Positions 16,401 through 24,418 of a DNA stretch of 64,000 bases are shown piece after piece. How positions within the stretch are numbered: position 1 is the stretch's first letter; each line of letters opens with the position of its first letter. Both the position numbers and the translations under genes were made by a program. Source of the stretch: an uncultured Acidobacteriia bacterium (GTDB lineage: Bacteria; Acidobacteriota; Terriglobia; Bryobacterales; Bryobacteraceae); NCBI GenBank assembly GCA_903851195.1, contig CAINNJ010000039.1, positions 1 through 64,000 on the forward strand, given 5' to 3'. The notes beneath the pieces are model-generated. The model was not told where the DNA came from. It saw only the letters and a program-made list of their open reading frames with translations, and searched no databases.

Positions 16401-16890
16401 GTCATTTAATTCGGACGGAAGCCGCCTGTTGACCTGGAGTGGCGACGGAGCTGTACGCCTGTGGCAATTGAACACGGGCGGAATGCTCGCCCGGCCCATG
16501 CAGCATGGAGGGCGGGTGATCGGCGCCGCATTTAGCCGAGACGAGAGCCGCATCCTGAGCTGGAGTTGGGACGGTACTGCCCGCGTGTGGAGCGCTTCGA
16601 CGGGAGACCCAATTTCCAAACCGATGCACCAGGAAGGAATCATTGTGGCCGGGTTTAACGAAGATGCCCATCGGGTCATAACGTCGAACGGACGAATTCT
16701 GTACGAGTGGGCACTGCCCAATCCGGCAATGTCGGCACGGGACGAAAACCAGCGCCGTCTGGAGGCGTGGACCGGCACTGAACTAGACGAGAAAGGTGCC
16801 TTAGCACCGCTTTCGCAGACCCAATGGGTACAGCGGATTGGGTCTGAATCGGAGATTCGAAAGAGTAGTTTGAAAGACTACCGCCGGTAG
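13426..16890 (+). CDS. TIR domain - transmembrane - WD40 repeat protein
   Basis: 1154 residues. Residues about 28-165 form a TIR domain (GGIFVSYNYEDLFQVELL, VYVDRRSMPA, VCVVVLGANGWGPSQQYEL) with a candidate catalytic glutamate at E99. A basic stretch and one transmembrane helix at about 248-270 follow, then an alanine/glutamate-rich coiled coil (about 275-335) and a long WD40 propeller region up to about residue 1100 with roughly a dozen blades ending in RIW, RLW or RVW. Bacterial TIR domains often cleave NAD or make signal nucleotides in antiphage systems; WD40 propellers act as sensors. The gene is alone, in a mobile element, with an apparently leaderless start; TTG at 13420 is the alternative start. 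Confidence 0.82.
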   Translation: MVAGTSPLEFESRSTPGGSLVTEHKPGGIFVSYNYEDLFQVELLHTELLKTWGIEVYVDRRSMPASADWQTEVDEVIHQSRVCVVVLGANGWGPSQQYELAQIALWAASTPETRVVQIELVLLEGANRLLAAEWIRSLGPAYQNLSWVDWSAADLYATGRIVAAILHLKINPVAQDVRAVMVVREQATRWVGAARNPALLYTGGVLRDAEQIALRLPDLMTRDASTFLAASSLAEDERRRAERRRLRLFVVGLSGLSVALAIAAVIAFVFQREARTETVIAGKAAAAATKSSAVAREAETKERQRETEAIEARQAAETARDVARQRLAWQYWNSAVYETETQHWSRALQFFLHSALVDGDLARVSDGLLAADLLRGNTQLVRYAVEPQGIKGASLSRDGRSVLTWNQNGAAFCDVATGRSLTHHSMRAPMTSGALLSRDETRILTWGSDGIVRIWDARGGLLYAPPFHQKEPVSGAEFDPGYDRVLSWSDKGSAWLWSTRTGNLVHKLDAGRGVWKAIFDNDGSHVFTCTDSSIGLWNGKTGEPIDSLRLGVVSNCLRSGNTVVVSLADDSTKLIRIDASSGSLKEMPPLQTSSHGILSNSGSLLFTWGINGMRIWDPASGKATGFSVEGQSVSDARFSPDDTEIVTWSGHVARLWVVANGKPVGLPVEHESDITGAAISTDNKYLVTRSLDGAVHVRSSLDLDPIDDEILHGSGPGGVLIAASSRLLTWSAGGALKVWMIHDENRVARTLGVVQEQDAIVDRSGRHILLWSWGLFPGKLIDLDSPANLRDIGSKAYKIVLDPTNSCVAVNEGRRIEVFSVASGKRVGLETDLSTQQTPPVSNYFGIAVSRNCERVVGWGIGAQGAIGPGSIVRSTAFVFETKTGRQLCAIGAQGSVTAAGWDTGNRIDGAALSPDGAMLVTWGDQVKAWSVPKCSSIGKAINRGGFESILVSSDNSRLITLGWDGAANLWSVTTGQTQVKPMRHPDSLVGASFNSDGSRLLTWSGDGAVRLWQLNTGGMLARPMQHGGRVIGAAFSRDESRILSWSWDGTARVWSASTGDPISKPMHQEGIIVAGFNEDAHRVITSNGRILYEWALPNPAMSARDENQRRLEAWTGTELDEKGALAPLSQTQWVQRIGSESEIRKSSLKDYRR

Positions 16891-16950
16891 TTGCGAGGCC
16901 CGTCTCGAAACCTCTTCAGTAAATTTGGCGAAGACTTATTCTGAAAGAGG

Positions 16951-17163
16951 TCATTCTTCTGCGCGGCGGAGCCGAATCGACTCAGCAATCTCGTCAACCG
17001 AGATCCCACGCTGCCATTCTTCCCGGTCGCGCGTATAGTCGCCCCGTCCGGATCTGTGCAGCCGGAGGAAGCGCGCGAGTCCGTCAACGCCCAGTTCACG
17101 CTTTAACAGATCGAAAGCCACGGCGTCAAACTCTGCGTCGGTCATCTTCTCGATGGCGATCAT
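16951..17163 (-). CDS. Putative antitoxin partner of the PIN toxin, 70 residues
   Basis: Starts MIAIEKMTDAEFDAVAFDLL at 17163, where ATG overlaps the TGA of the PIN gene. It is rich in charged residues and helical. Its C-terminal ISVDEIAESIRLRRAEE looks like a binding tail. Toxin-first order is unusual but known. Family not recognised with certainty; the antitoxin role rests on size and coupling to the PIN gene. It is the last gene of the repA operon. Confidence 0.6.
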   Translation of the reverse strand: MIAIEKMTDAEFDAVAFDLLKRELGVDGLARFLRLHRSGRGDYTRDREEWQRGISVDEIAESIRLRRAEE

Positions 17164-17603
17164 AAGGGCTCGTCCTTCAACCATGATACCGGGTTCCGGA
17201 CCGGAACACGAGGTGAGCCGGCCCCTCGACGCGCTCGCTTGACGAACTTGTCGTCGGTGGTGAGCAGCACGTCCGCCCCTCCGGCTTCAGCGCTTGCGAG
17301 ATGCAAAGCATCGAAACCGCCATAACCCGCGGATTGAAAAGTTCGAGCCCGATCAACGATCCTGTCGTCGAGTCCGACGGACGCCGACGACAACGCCAGG
17401 AGAGCAAGGCTCTCCCGCTTTCGGTCCTCCTGCGGACTTTGTTCGATTTCGTAAATCAGTGCAGCGCTGATAATCCAGATCGATTCGCCAGTCCTGACAC
17501 TGCGCAGAATCCGCTCCACGGCTTCCGCTTCCTCCCGAACCCGTTTCTGAAACTGGTCATCTGTAAGCCGGTTGACGCAACACGCGTCGAGGTAAATCCT
17601 CAC
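17160..17603 (-). CDS. PIN-domain ribonuclease toxin (VapC-like)
   Basis: 147 residues. Acidic metal-binding residues of PIN nucleases are in place: D6 (MRIYLDACCVNRL), E52 or E54, D98 (GFDALHLASAE) and D117 (LLTTDDKFVKRA). Such enzymes cut tRNA or rRNA and are kept in check by a small partner. The GTG start overlaps the TGA of the DnaA-like gene by four bases, and the stop overlaps the next gene likewise, so toxin, partner and replication proteins are translated from one messenger. That arrangement would make the toxin a maintenance device for the element. Confidence 0.82.
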   Translation of the reverse strand: MRIYLDACCVNRLTDDQFQKRVREEAEAVERILRSVRTGESIWIISAALIYEIEQSPQEDRKRESLALLALSSASVGLDDRIVDRARTFQSAGYGGFDALHLASAEAGGADVLLTTDDKFVKRARRGAGSPRVPVRNPVSWLKDEPL

Positions 17604-18049
17604 CGCGAGAGATGCCCCTGCCCGAACTGTGTGCCGCCCAGCCGATCCAGCAGGCGGCTCACAATACGGTCGACGAGAACATCCAGAAGACGATCGTCCA
17701 GGCGCGGCTCCGCCGCTGCCGTTTGGGTCGTCGCCACTTCCAACCGGAGTTCGCTCGTAATGGCACTCAGCTGGACATCCAGTTCGGGGTTTTCTTCCCG
17801 CATCACCTCAATCCGTCGAATCGAGTGACAAACCGTCGAGTGATCCCGGCCGTTATAGAACTTGCCGATCCGCGTCGTACTCCAGCCACCGATGTGCTTC
17901 GCGAGATACATGGCGATCTGCCGGTTGAAAGCCGCCGGCTGCGCGTTGCCCGCCACTCGCGCCGGGCCGAAGCGGGCCGCCACCGCCGCATCGACAACCT
18001 CCAGGGGAATCCGGCGTTCGGTCACGAACGGGCGGTCATGCACAGGCAT
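17600..18049 (-). CDS. DnaA domain IV-like DNA-binding protein
   Basis: 149 residues. Residues about 15-100 match the DNA-binding domain IV of the initiator DnaA: FNRQIAMYLAKHIGGWSTTR, then GKFYNGRDHSTVCHSIRRIE with the diagnostic GRDHSTV box that contacts DnaA boxes. The AAA+ ATPase and N-terminal domains of DnaA are absent, and a unique C-terminal helical tail of about 45 residues follows. It overlaps repA by 14 bases. It could bind DnaA boxes in the element origin, recruit or compete with host DnaA, or act as a repressor. Confidence 0.85.
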   Translation of the reverse strand: MPVHDRPFVTERRIPLEVVDAAVAARFGPARVAGNAQPAAFNRQIAMYLAKHIGGWSTTRIGKFYNGRDHSTVCHSIRRIEVMREENPELDVQLSAITSELRLEVATTQTAAAEPRLDDRLLDVLVDRIVSRLLDRLGGTQFGQGHLSR

Positions 18050-18995
18050 ACGCGCCTCCTCCCGGCAGGATCGCCGCCGCCGGCGCGACGATCAGCTCCG
18101 TGCCCTCGCGGCAAACCCGCGCCGGGCATTCGGGCCACATTGTTCGTATCAGGTCCAGCCACTGCCCCAGTTTCTCCCGGAACTTCCGCGGGCGGCTGTA
18201 GGAAACGTTTCCGAGTTGATTGGCGAGGCCAGCCGCGCCGAACAGCGGCACTCTTTCCTCACCCTTCGCATTGAAGCATCGATACGAAAGCCATGTGAAC
18301 AAATCCAGTGCCGCCGAGGTTGACGACAGCGCCTTTGCTGCTTCCAGATCCATCGGAATCGGGTGGTCCTGAATCTCCCGATAAAATTCTTCCGTCAAGA
18401 CGATCATGTTCTGGCACTCTCCGGGCAAACTCTCCTGTTCGGGATGCCGGGCATACCAGATCCGCGCTTCGCTCATGAAATTGAATCGCGCCTGATTGAT
18501 CAGCGTGGCAGGCTTTCGCTGGGTGTCCGTGCCAAAGAAGATGGTGGCGCCGAAGATCCGTTGAAATGCTCCGATCAGCCGCCGGTACTGGGAACCGCCC
18601 TGCTGCATTCCAAACGAATCGAGCATTTCCGCCGCGCTGCGGAACAGGATCGTTCTGCTCTGCTTTCTCACTGCGAGCGTGGCGAGGAAGATCGGCACCA
18701 GACGATCCTGTCCCCATGGCAGCCCGTAACTCGGGTGCCCGGTCACCTGCAGCACGAAGTGACCGTTACGCCGTTCGTGGATCAGGCAACCACTGGCCGG
18801 TTGACGAATCGGCAAACCACAAAGGACAAATGGCCGAGAGGCGAACCCGAGATTCTGATTCGCGGAATCCCGCCGCTCTCGCACCATCTGGATGGAATCG
18901 ACTTTCCGGATTCTGCGCCGGGACACAACCAAGTCCGGGTCCATTTTCCGGAGGATGGACCCAGCCCGTTCGAAACCACCGGATGGGGCCGTCAT
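18036..18995 (-). CDS. repA: RepA-like plasmid replication initiator
   Basis: 319 residues from the ATG at 18995, with GGGGAG seven bases upstream; the GTG at 19013 is an alternative. The centre carries the RepA signature LPWGQDRLVPIFLATLAVRK, then ILFRSAAEMLDSFGM and YRRLIGAFQRIFGATIFFG, as in the plasmid-encoded RepA family. It should bind the element origin and open it. A replication initiator in an integrated element suggests autonomous replication after excision, or an integrated plasmid. First gene of a four-gene overlapping operon. Confidence 0.85.
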   Translation of the reverse strand: MTAPSGGFERAGSILRKMDPDLVVSRRRIRKVDSIQMVRERRDSANQNLGFASRPFVLCGLPIRQPASGCLIHERRNGHFVLQVTGHPSYGLPWGQDRLVPIFLATLAVRKQSRTILFRSAAEMLDSFGMQQGGSQYRRLIGAFQRIFGATIFFGTDTQRKPATLINQARFNFMSEARIWYARHPEQESLPGECQNMIVLTEEFYREIQDHPIPMDLEAAKALSSTSAALDLFTWLSYRCFNAKGEERVPLFGAAGLANQLGNVSYSRPRKFREKLGQWLDLIRTMWPECPARVCREGTELIVAPAAAILPGGGAYACA

Positions 18996-19068
18996 CGTGA
19001 CGCTCCCCTGCACGGAATCAGGATAAGATGGGGGGGATCGGAACGCTTTCCGGAGTCGCCAAATCCGT

Positions 19069-19084
19069 GTACAGGACTTTGTAC
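19069..19084. promoter_or_regulatory. Inverted repeat upstream of repA
   Basis: GTACA at 19069-19073 and TGTAC at 19080-19084 form a dyad with a six-base spacer, 74 bases upstream of the repA start. Flanking CCG and CGG extend it imperfectly. Candidate autoregulatory operator of repA. Confidence 0.35.
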
Positions 19085-19167
19085 GGTGAACGCCCCAATT
19101 TCGCCATTTCTTCCATTTCGTCCAAACGTAGAATCAGCAACTTGACTGAATCTAAGGGAGTAATTCC

Positions 19168-19193
19168 GGTTCGACCCCCACTGGCTTCCGCCA
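19168..19193 (+). other. tRNA 3-prime-end-like segment, candidate attachment site
   Basis: Begins GGTTCGACC, the T-loop consensus, and ends TTCCGCCA with a terminal CCA. The upstream part does not complete a tRNA and the spacing is one base longer than a normal T-stem plus acceptor arm, so this is not a functional gene. Elements that enter tRNA genes leave exactly such 3-prime fragments at one end. The matching full tRNA should lie at the other end, outside the window. Confidence 0.35.
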
Positions 19194-19304
19194 AGCTAAG
19201 TGACTAACCAGCGCGGCCGGAAGCGGTGGGTGACGCACTGCCGGCATGGAGTCGTTGACGAAGCAAGACCAGCATCCGATATGCTTGTGTGACATTCGAA
19301 GCAC

Positions 19305-20633
19305 ATGCTTGCGCTGCTGGGCACCCTCACGATCCTCACTCTGCTGGCCGTCATTCTGACCAAGACGATGACACCGCTTTCGGCGCTCATCGCCGTTCCG
19401 GTCACGGCAGCACTCGTCGGCGGATTCGGCGCAAAAACGGCGGGCTTCATGCTCCACGGCATTCAGGGCGTCGCCGGCGTGGCGGGGATGTTCATCTTCG
19501 CCATCCTCTTTTTCGGCGTGATGACGGACGCCGGGATGCTGGACCCGATTATCGACGGCATTCTGGGGGCGGTCGGAAGCAATCCGGCGCGGATCGTGAT
19601 GGGCACGTCGCTGCTGGCACTGCTGGTGCATCTGGACGGGTCGGGCGCCGTGACGTTTCTGGTAACCGTGCCGGTGATGTTGCCGCTTTACGACCGGCTT
19701 GGCATGGACCGCAGGGTGCTGGCGTGCGCGGCTTCCATGGCGGCGGGCGTGAACTTTCTGCCGTGGACGGGGCCGATGATCCGGGCCTCCGCGTCACTCC
19801 ACATTCCGGCGGCAACCATTTTCGTGCCGCTGATTCCGGTGCAACTGGCCGGGCTGGCATTCGTGTTCGGGGCCGCGTGGTGGCTGGGCCGGCGGGAGGC
19901 GCGCCGGTTGAGCCGGCGGGAAGCACAGGGGCTGGGCTTGGGCGCTGGCCGAAGCGATGCGTCGCCTGACGTGGTGAGGCGCGAGCCGGGGGACGACGTG
20001 CGGGCGCTGCGGAGGCCCCGTCGGTTCCGGATCAATCTGCTGCTCACGGCGTGCCTGATTGCCGGGATGACGGCGCTGAAGCTCGAGCCGGTCGCGGTGT
20101 TCATGGTGGGGCTGGCGATCGCGCTGCAGATCAACTATCCGAAGCCGGAAATGCAGCGGCAGCGGATCAACGCGCACGCGCAGGCCGCTCTGACCATGGC
20201 GGGTATTCTGTTTGCGGCCGGTGCGTTTACGGGAATCATGAAGGATTCCGGGATGCTGGATGCAATGGCGAAGGGAGCGGTCGCGCTGACGCCCGCGGGA
20301 GCCGGAAGGCATTTGCCCCTGGCGATGGGGCTGATCTCGATGCCGCTGAGCGTGCTGTTCGACCCGGACTCCTTCTATTTCGGCGTGCTGCCGGTGCTGG
20401 CGCAGACGGCGGTCCGGTTCGGGGTCGCGCCGGTCCAGATGGCGCAGGCAGCCATGTTGGGGATGCACACGACGGGCTTTCCGGTGAGTCCTTTGACGCC
20501 CGCGCCCTTCCTGCTGGTTGGTCTGGCGGGGATTGAGTTTCGGGAGCACCAGAAATTTACGCTGCCGTTCTTGCTCCTGGCGTCGGTCTGGATGACTCTG
20601 GTTAGTTTGGGGCTGGGGATTTTCGGGATCTAG
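19305..20633 (+). CDS. Citrate/proton symporter, CitMHS family
   Basis: 442 residues with about a dozen hydrophobic segments and a central hydrophilic loop (about residues 200-240). The family pattern is visible in LLVHLDGSGAVTFLVTVPVM, GVNFLPWTGPMIRASA and ISMPLSVLFDPDSFYFGVLP, all typical of CitMHS transporters that import citrate complexed with a metal such as magnesium or calcium using the proton gradient. It is the first chromosomal gene after the element. The GH95 gene starts 10 bases later with its ribosome site overlapping this stop codon, so the two are co-transcribed. Confidence 0.87.
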   Translation: MLALLGTLTILTLLAVILTKTMTPLSALIAVPVTAALVGGFGAKTAGFMLHGIQGVAGVAGMFIFAILFFGVMTDAGMLDPIIDGILGAVGSNPARIVMGTSLLALLVHLDGSGAVTFLVTVPVMLPLYDRLGMDRRVLACAASMAAGVNFLPWTGPMIRASASLHIPAATIFVPLIPVQLAGLAFVFGAAWWLGRREARRLSRREAQGLGLGAGRSDASPDVVRREPGDDVRALRRPRRFRINLLLTACLIAGMTALKLEPVAVFMVGLAIALQINYPKPEMQRQRINAHAQAALTMAGILFAAGAFTGIMKDSGMLDAMAKGAVALTPAGAGRHLPLAMGLISMPLSVLFDPDSFYFGVLPVLAQTAVRFGVAPVQMAQAAMLGMHTTGFPVSPLTPAPFLLVGLAGIEFREHQKFTLPFLLLASVWMTLVSLGLGIFGI

Positions 20634-20642
20634 GAGCTAACA

Positions 20643-23075
20643 TTGAATCGATCAAAGCGATGGAGTTTAATCGGTTTTGGCGCGCTTGCGGCGGTTATCG
20701 GCGTAACCACAGGTAGTCTGCCGGTTTCGGTGCAGGCGCAGAACGCCCCCGCAACAGCCCTTCCATTCACCGGCGAGGCGCCGCCACCGGACGGGGCGAT
20801 GACGCTTTGGTATCGTCAACCGGCGGCTGACCACCCCTACACACCGCCCACGGGCGGCCGGGGCGGCGGGCCCGCCGCGGCGGAATGGGTCAGAGCTCTC
20901 CCGGTGGGCAACGGCCGCCTGGGCGCCATGGTGTTCGGTGGCGTGGTGAACGAGCGCCTGCAATTGAACGAAGACACGTTGTGGGCCGGAGGCCCGTACG
21001 ATCCGGTCAATCCCGACGCGCGCGCGGCGCTGCCCGAGGTACTAAGTCTCCTCTTCGACGGCAAGTATGCCGAGGGGGCAAAGCTGATCACGGACAAGGT
21101 GATGGCCAAACCGCTGGCGCAGATGCCCTATGAGACGATCGGCAATCTCCAGCTGACCTTCCCGGCACCAGCCTCGGTCGGGAACTACCGGCGCGATCTC
21201 GATCTCGATACCGCGATCGCGCGCGTGCAGTACACCTCGGGCGGCGTTCACTACATGCGCGAAGTCTTTTCCAGTCCGGCGGATCAGGTGATCGTGGTCC
21301 GTCTCACGGCGGAGCAGCCCGGAAAGATCTCTTTCCAGGCGAAGATGAATACGCCGCAGAAAGCGAGCGTGACCGCGGAGGCGCCGGGCACACTGGTCAT
21401 GACGGGCGTGAATGGAGATTCGTCCGGCATCAAAGGCGCCCTGACTTTCGAGACGCGCGTCCGCGTCATGGCACAGGGGGGGCACACCACGGCAGATGGC
21501 CAGACCGTTTCCGTGGAGGGCGCCGATTCGGCGACTCTGCTGATCGCGGCCGCGACCAGCTACAAGAGCTACAACGACGTGAGCGGCGATCCGCGCGCCT
21601 TGACGCGGCAAACGCTGGCCTCGGCGGAGAAGAAGCCGTTCGACGTTCTGCGGCAGGCCCACATCAAAGAACACCAGCGCTTGTTCCACCGCGTGCAACT
21701 CGATCTGGGCACCACCCCCGCGGCGAAGAAGCCGACCGACGAGCGCATCCGGGACTTCTCCGCGGGAGGCGATCCGCAACTCGCCGCGCTCTACTTCCAG
21801 TTCGCGCGTTATCTGCTCATCTCGAGTTCCCGTCCCGGCGGCCAGCCTGCCAATCTGCAGGGGATCTGGAACGAGAGCATGAGTCCGCCATGGGGAAGCA
21901 AGTACACCATCAACATCAATACGGAAATGAATTACTGGCCCGCCGAGCCGGCCAATCTCGCCGAGTGCGTCGACCCGCTGATCGCCATGATCATGGATCT
22001 TACCGACACGGGCGGGCGGACCGCGAAAGAGATGTACAATGCGCGGGGCTGGGTGGTCCACCACAATACCGATCTCTGGAGAGCGTCGGCTCCCATAGAC
22101 GGCGCGCCTTACGGGATGTGGCCCATGGGCGGCGCGTGGCTCTCCCTGCATTTGTGGGATCACTACGATTACAGCGGCGATCGGGCATTCCTTAAAAAGG
22201 CGTATCCGGCCATGAAGGGCGCGGCGCAGTTCTTCCTCGACACCCTGGTCGAAGACCCGAAGCATCACTGGCTGGTTACCAATCCCTCGCTTTCTCCGGA
22301 GAACGTGCACCCGATGGGTGCGGCCGTGGCGCCTGGACCGACCATGGATATGCAGATTCTGCGGGATCTGTTTGCGGATTGCATTCATGCCGGTGAGATC
22401 CTCGGGATCGACGCCGATTTCGGTTCGCAGGTGGCGGCGGCGCGCGCTCGCCTGGCGCCGGATCAGATCGGCAGCGCGGGGCAGTTGCAGGAATGGCGCG
22501 AAGACTGGGACATGCAGGCGAAGGAGATCCATCACCGTCACGTTTCCCATCTGTTCGGTCTCTATCCGAGCTGGCAAATCAATCGCCGGGATACTCCGGA
22601 ACTGGCTGCGGCCGCGAAGCGATCGCTTGAAATCCGGGGCGATCAGGCCACGGGATGGGCCACGGCGTGGCGCATCAATCTATGGGCCCGGCTGGGGGAT
22701 GGCGACCATGCGTACGGCATTTTCAGTTTCCTGCTGAGTCCGCAGCGCACGTACGAGAATATGTTCGATGCCCATCCGCCGTTCCAGATCGACGGGAATT
22801 TCGGCGGCGCCGCGGCAATCGCGGAGATGCTGGTACAGAGCCACAACGGCGAGATCGAATTTCTCCCTGCTTTACCGAAGGCATGGCCCGCCGGCTCCGT
22901 GACGGGACTTCGCGCGCGCGGCGGTTTCGAAGTGGACGTGGCATGGAAGGACGGACGCCTGACGAAGTCCGCGATTCGATCGACTGCAGGGACCGCGGTT
23001 CGGCTTCGTTATGGAAATGCGACCAGGGATGTGCGGTTGCGGCAAGGTCAGGCAATCGCCTGGGAGGGCCGCTAG
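20643..23075 (+). CDS. GH95 alpha-L-fucosidase, exported
   Basis: 810 residues. The TTG start has AGGAG six bases upstream. A signal peptide of about 32 residues is followed by the N-terminal beta domain (LPVGNGRLGAMVFGG, NEDTLWAGGP), a linker and an (alpha/alpha)6 barrel. Catalytic positions of family 95 are all present: N424 and N426 (ININTEMNYWPAEPANL), E553 (PSLSPENVHP) and D717 (PFQIDGNFGGAAAIAEML). Enzymes of this family remove alpha-1,2-linked fucose or galactose by inversion from glycans such as xyloglucan. A perfect terminator follows. The neighbouring esterases suggest a plant or microbial polysaccharide as target. Confidence 0.92.
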   Translation: MNRSKRWSLIGFGALAAVIGVTTGSLPVSVQAQNAPATALPFTGEAPPPDGAMTLWYRQPAADHPYTPPTGGRGGGPAAAEWVRALPVGNGRLGAMVFGGVVNERLQLNEDTLWAGGPYDPVNPDARAALPEVLSLLFDGKYAEGAKLITDKVMAKPLAQMPYETIGNLQLTFPAPASVGNYRRDLDLDTAIARVQYTSGGVHYMREVFSSPADQVIVVRLTAEQPGKISFQAKMNTPQKASVTAEAPGTLVMTGVNGDSSGIKGALTFETRVRVMAQGGHTTADGQTVSVEGADSATLLIAAATSYKSYNDVSGDPRALTRQTLASAEKKPFDVLRQAHIKEHQRLFHRVQLDLGTTPAAKKPTDERIRDFSAGGDPQLAALYFQFARYLLISSSRPGGQPANLQGIWNESMSPPWGSKYTININTEMNYWPAEPANLAECVDPLIAMIMDLTDTGGRTAKEMYNARGWVVHHNTDLWRASAPIDGAPYGMWPMGGAWLSLHLWDHYDYSGDRAFLKKAYPAMKGAAQFFLDTLVEDPKHHWLVTNPSLSPENVHPMGAAVAPGPTMDMQILRDLFADCIHAGEILGIDADFGSQVAAARARLAPDQIGSAGQLQEWREDWDMQAKEIHHRHVSHLFGLYPSWQINRRDTPELAAAAKRSLEIRGDQATGWATAWRINLWARLGDGDHAYGIFSFLLSPQRTYENMFDAHPPFQIDGNFGGAAAIAEMLVQSHNGEIEFLPALPKAWPAGSVTGLRARGGFEVDVAWKDGRLTKSAIRSTAGTAVRLRYGNATRDVRLRQGQAIAWEGR

Positions 23076-23080
23076 GAATC

Positions 23081-23116
23081 GCGGGTTGCCTGAATGAAAG
23101 GCAACCCGCCCTTTTC
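23081..23116 (+). terminator. Rho-independent terminator after the GH95 gene
   Basis: GCGGGTTGCCT at 23081-23091 pairs perfectly with AGGCAACCCGC at 23099-23109 around a seven-base loop, followed by CCTTTTCT. It ends the citrate symporter-fucosidase operon six bases after the stop codon. The reverse direction lacks a T tract. Confidence 0.9.
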
Positions 23117-23125
23117 TCAAACGAA

Positions 23126-24418
<1,293 letters not shown>

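Larger units (their letters stand above)
1..19193. mobile_element. Right part of an integrated conjugative or mobilizable element
   Basis: Inferred from content: recombinase tail, RP4-like TraK/L/M, relaxase, ArdC, VirD4-type coupling protein, SSB, TraF peptidase, RepA with a DnaA domain IV protein, and a PIN toxin pair, interspersed with cargo genes. From 19.3 kb on the genes are ordinary chromosomal metabolic genes. The right limit is placed at a 26-base stretch resembling a tRNA 3-prime end (19168-19193). The left end is outside the window. No tyrosine integrase and no VirB/Trb channel genes are seen here, so it is not clear whether the element is self-transmissible. Confidence 0.75.
18996..19304. 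other. Intergenic junction region, possible origin and right end of the element
   Basis: About 310 bases between repA and the citrate symporter gene, no gene seen. It contains a short inverted repeat GTACA-GGACTT-TGTAC at 19069-19084, a likely repA operator, and a tRNA-like 3-prime piece at 19168-19193. One TTATCC hexamer lies just upstream of repA on the minus strand (about 19021-19026), too little to call a DnaA box cluster. Confidence 0.4.

Noticed and set aside
18996-19100. A DnaA-box cluster for the DnaA domain IV protein
   Set aside because: Only one TTATCC-like hexamer was found; no cluster of nine-mers close to the consensus.
19168-19193. A complete tRNA gene
   Set aside because: Only the T-loop and 3-prime end are recognisable; the 5-prime T-stem does not pair and no D or anticodon arm precedes it.
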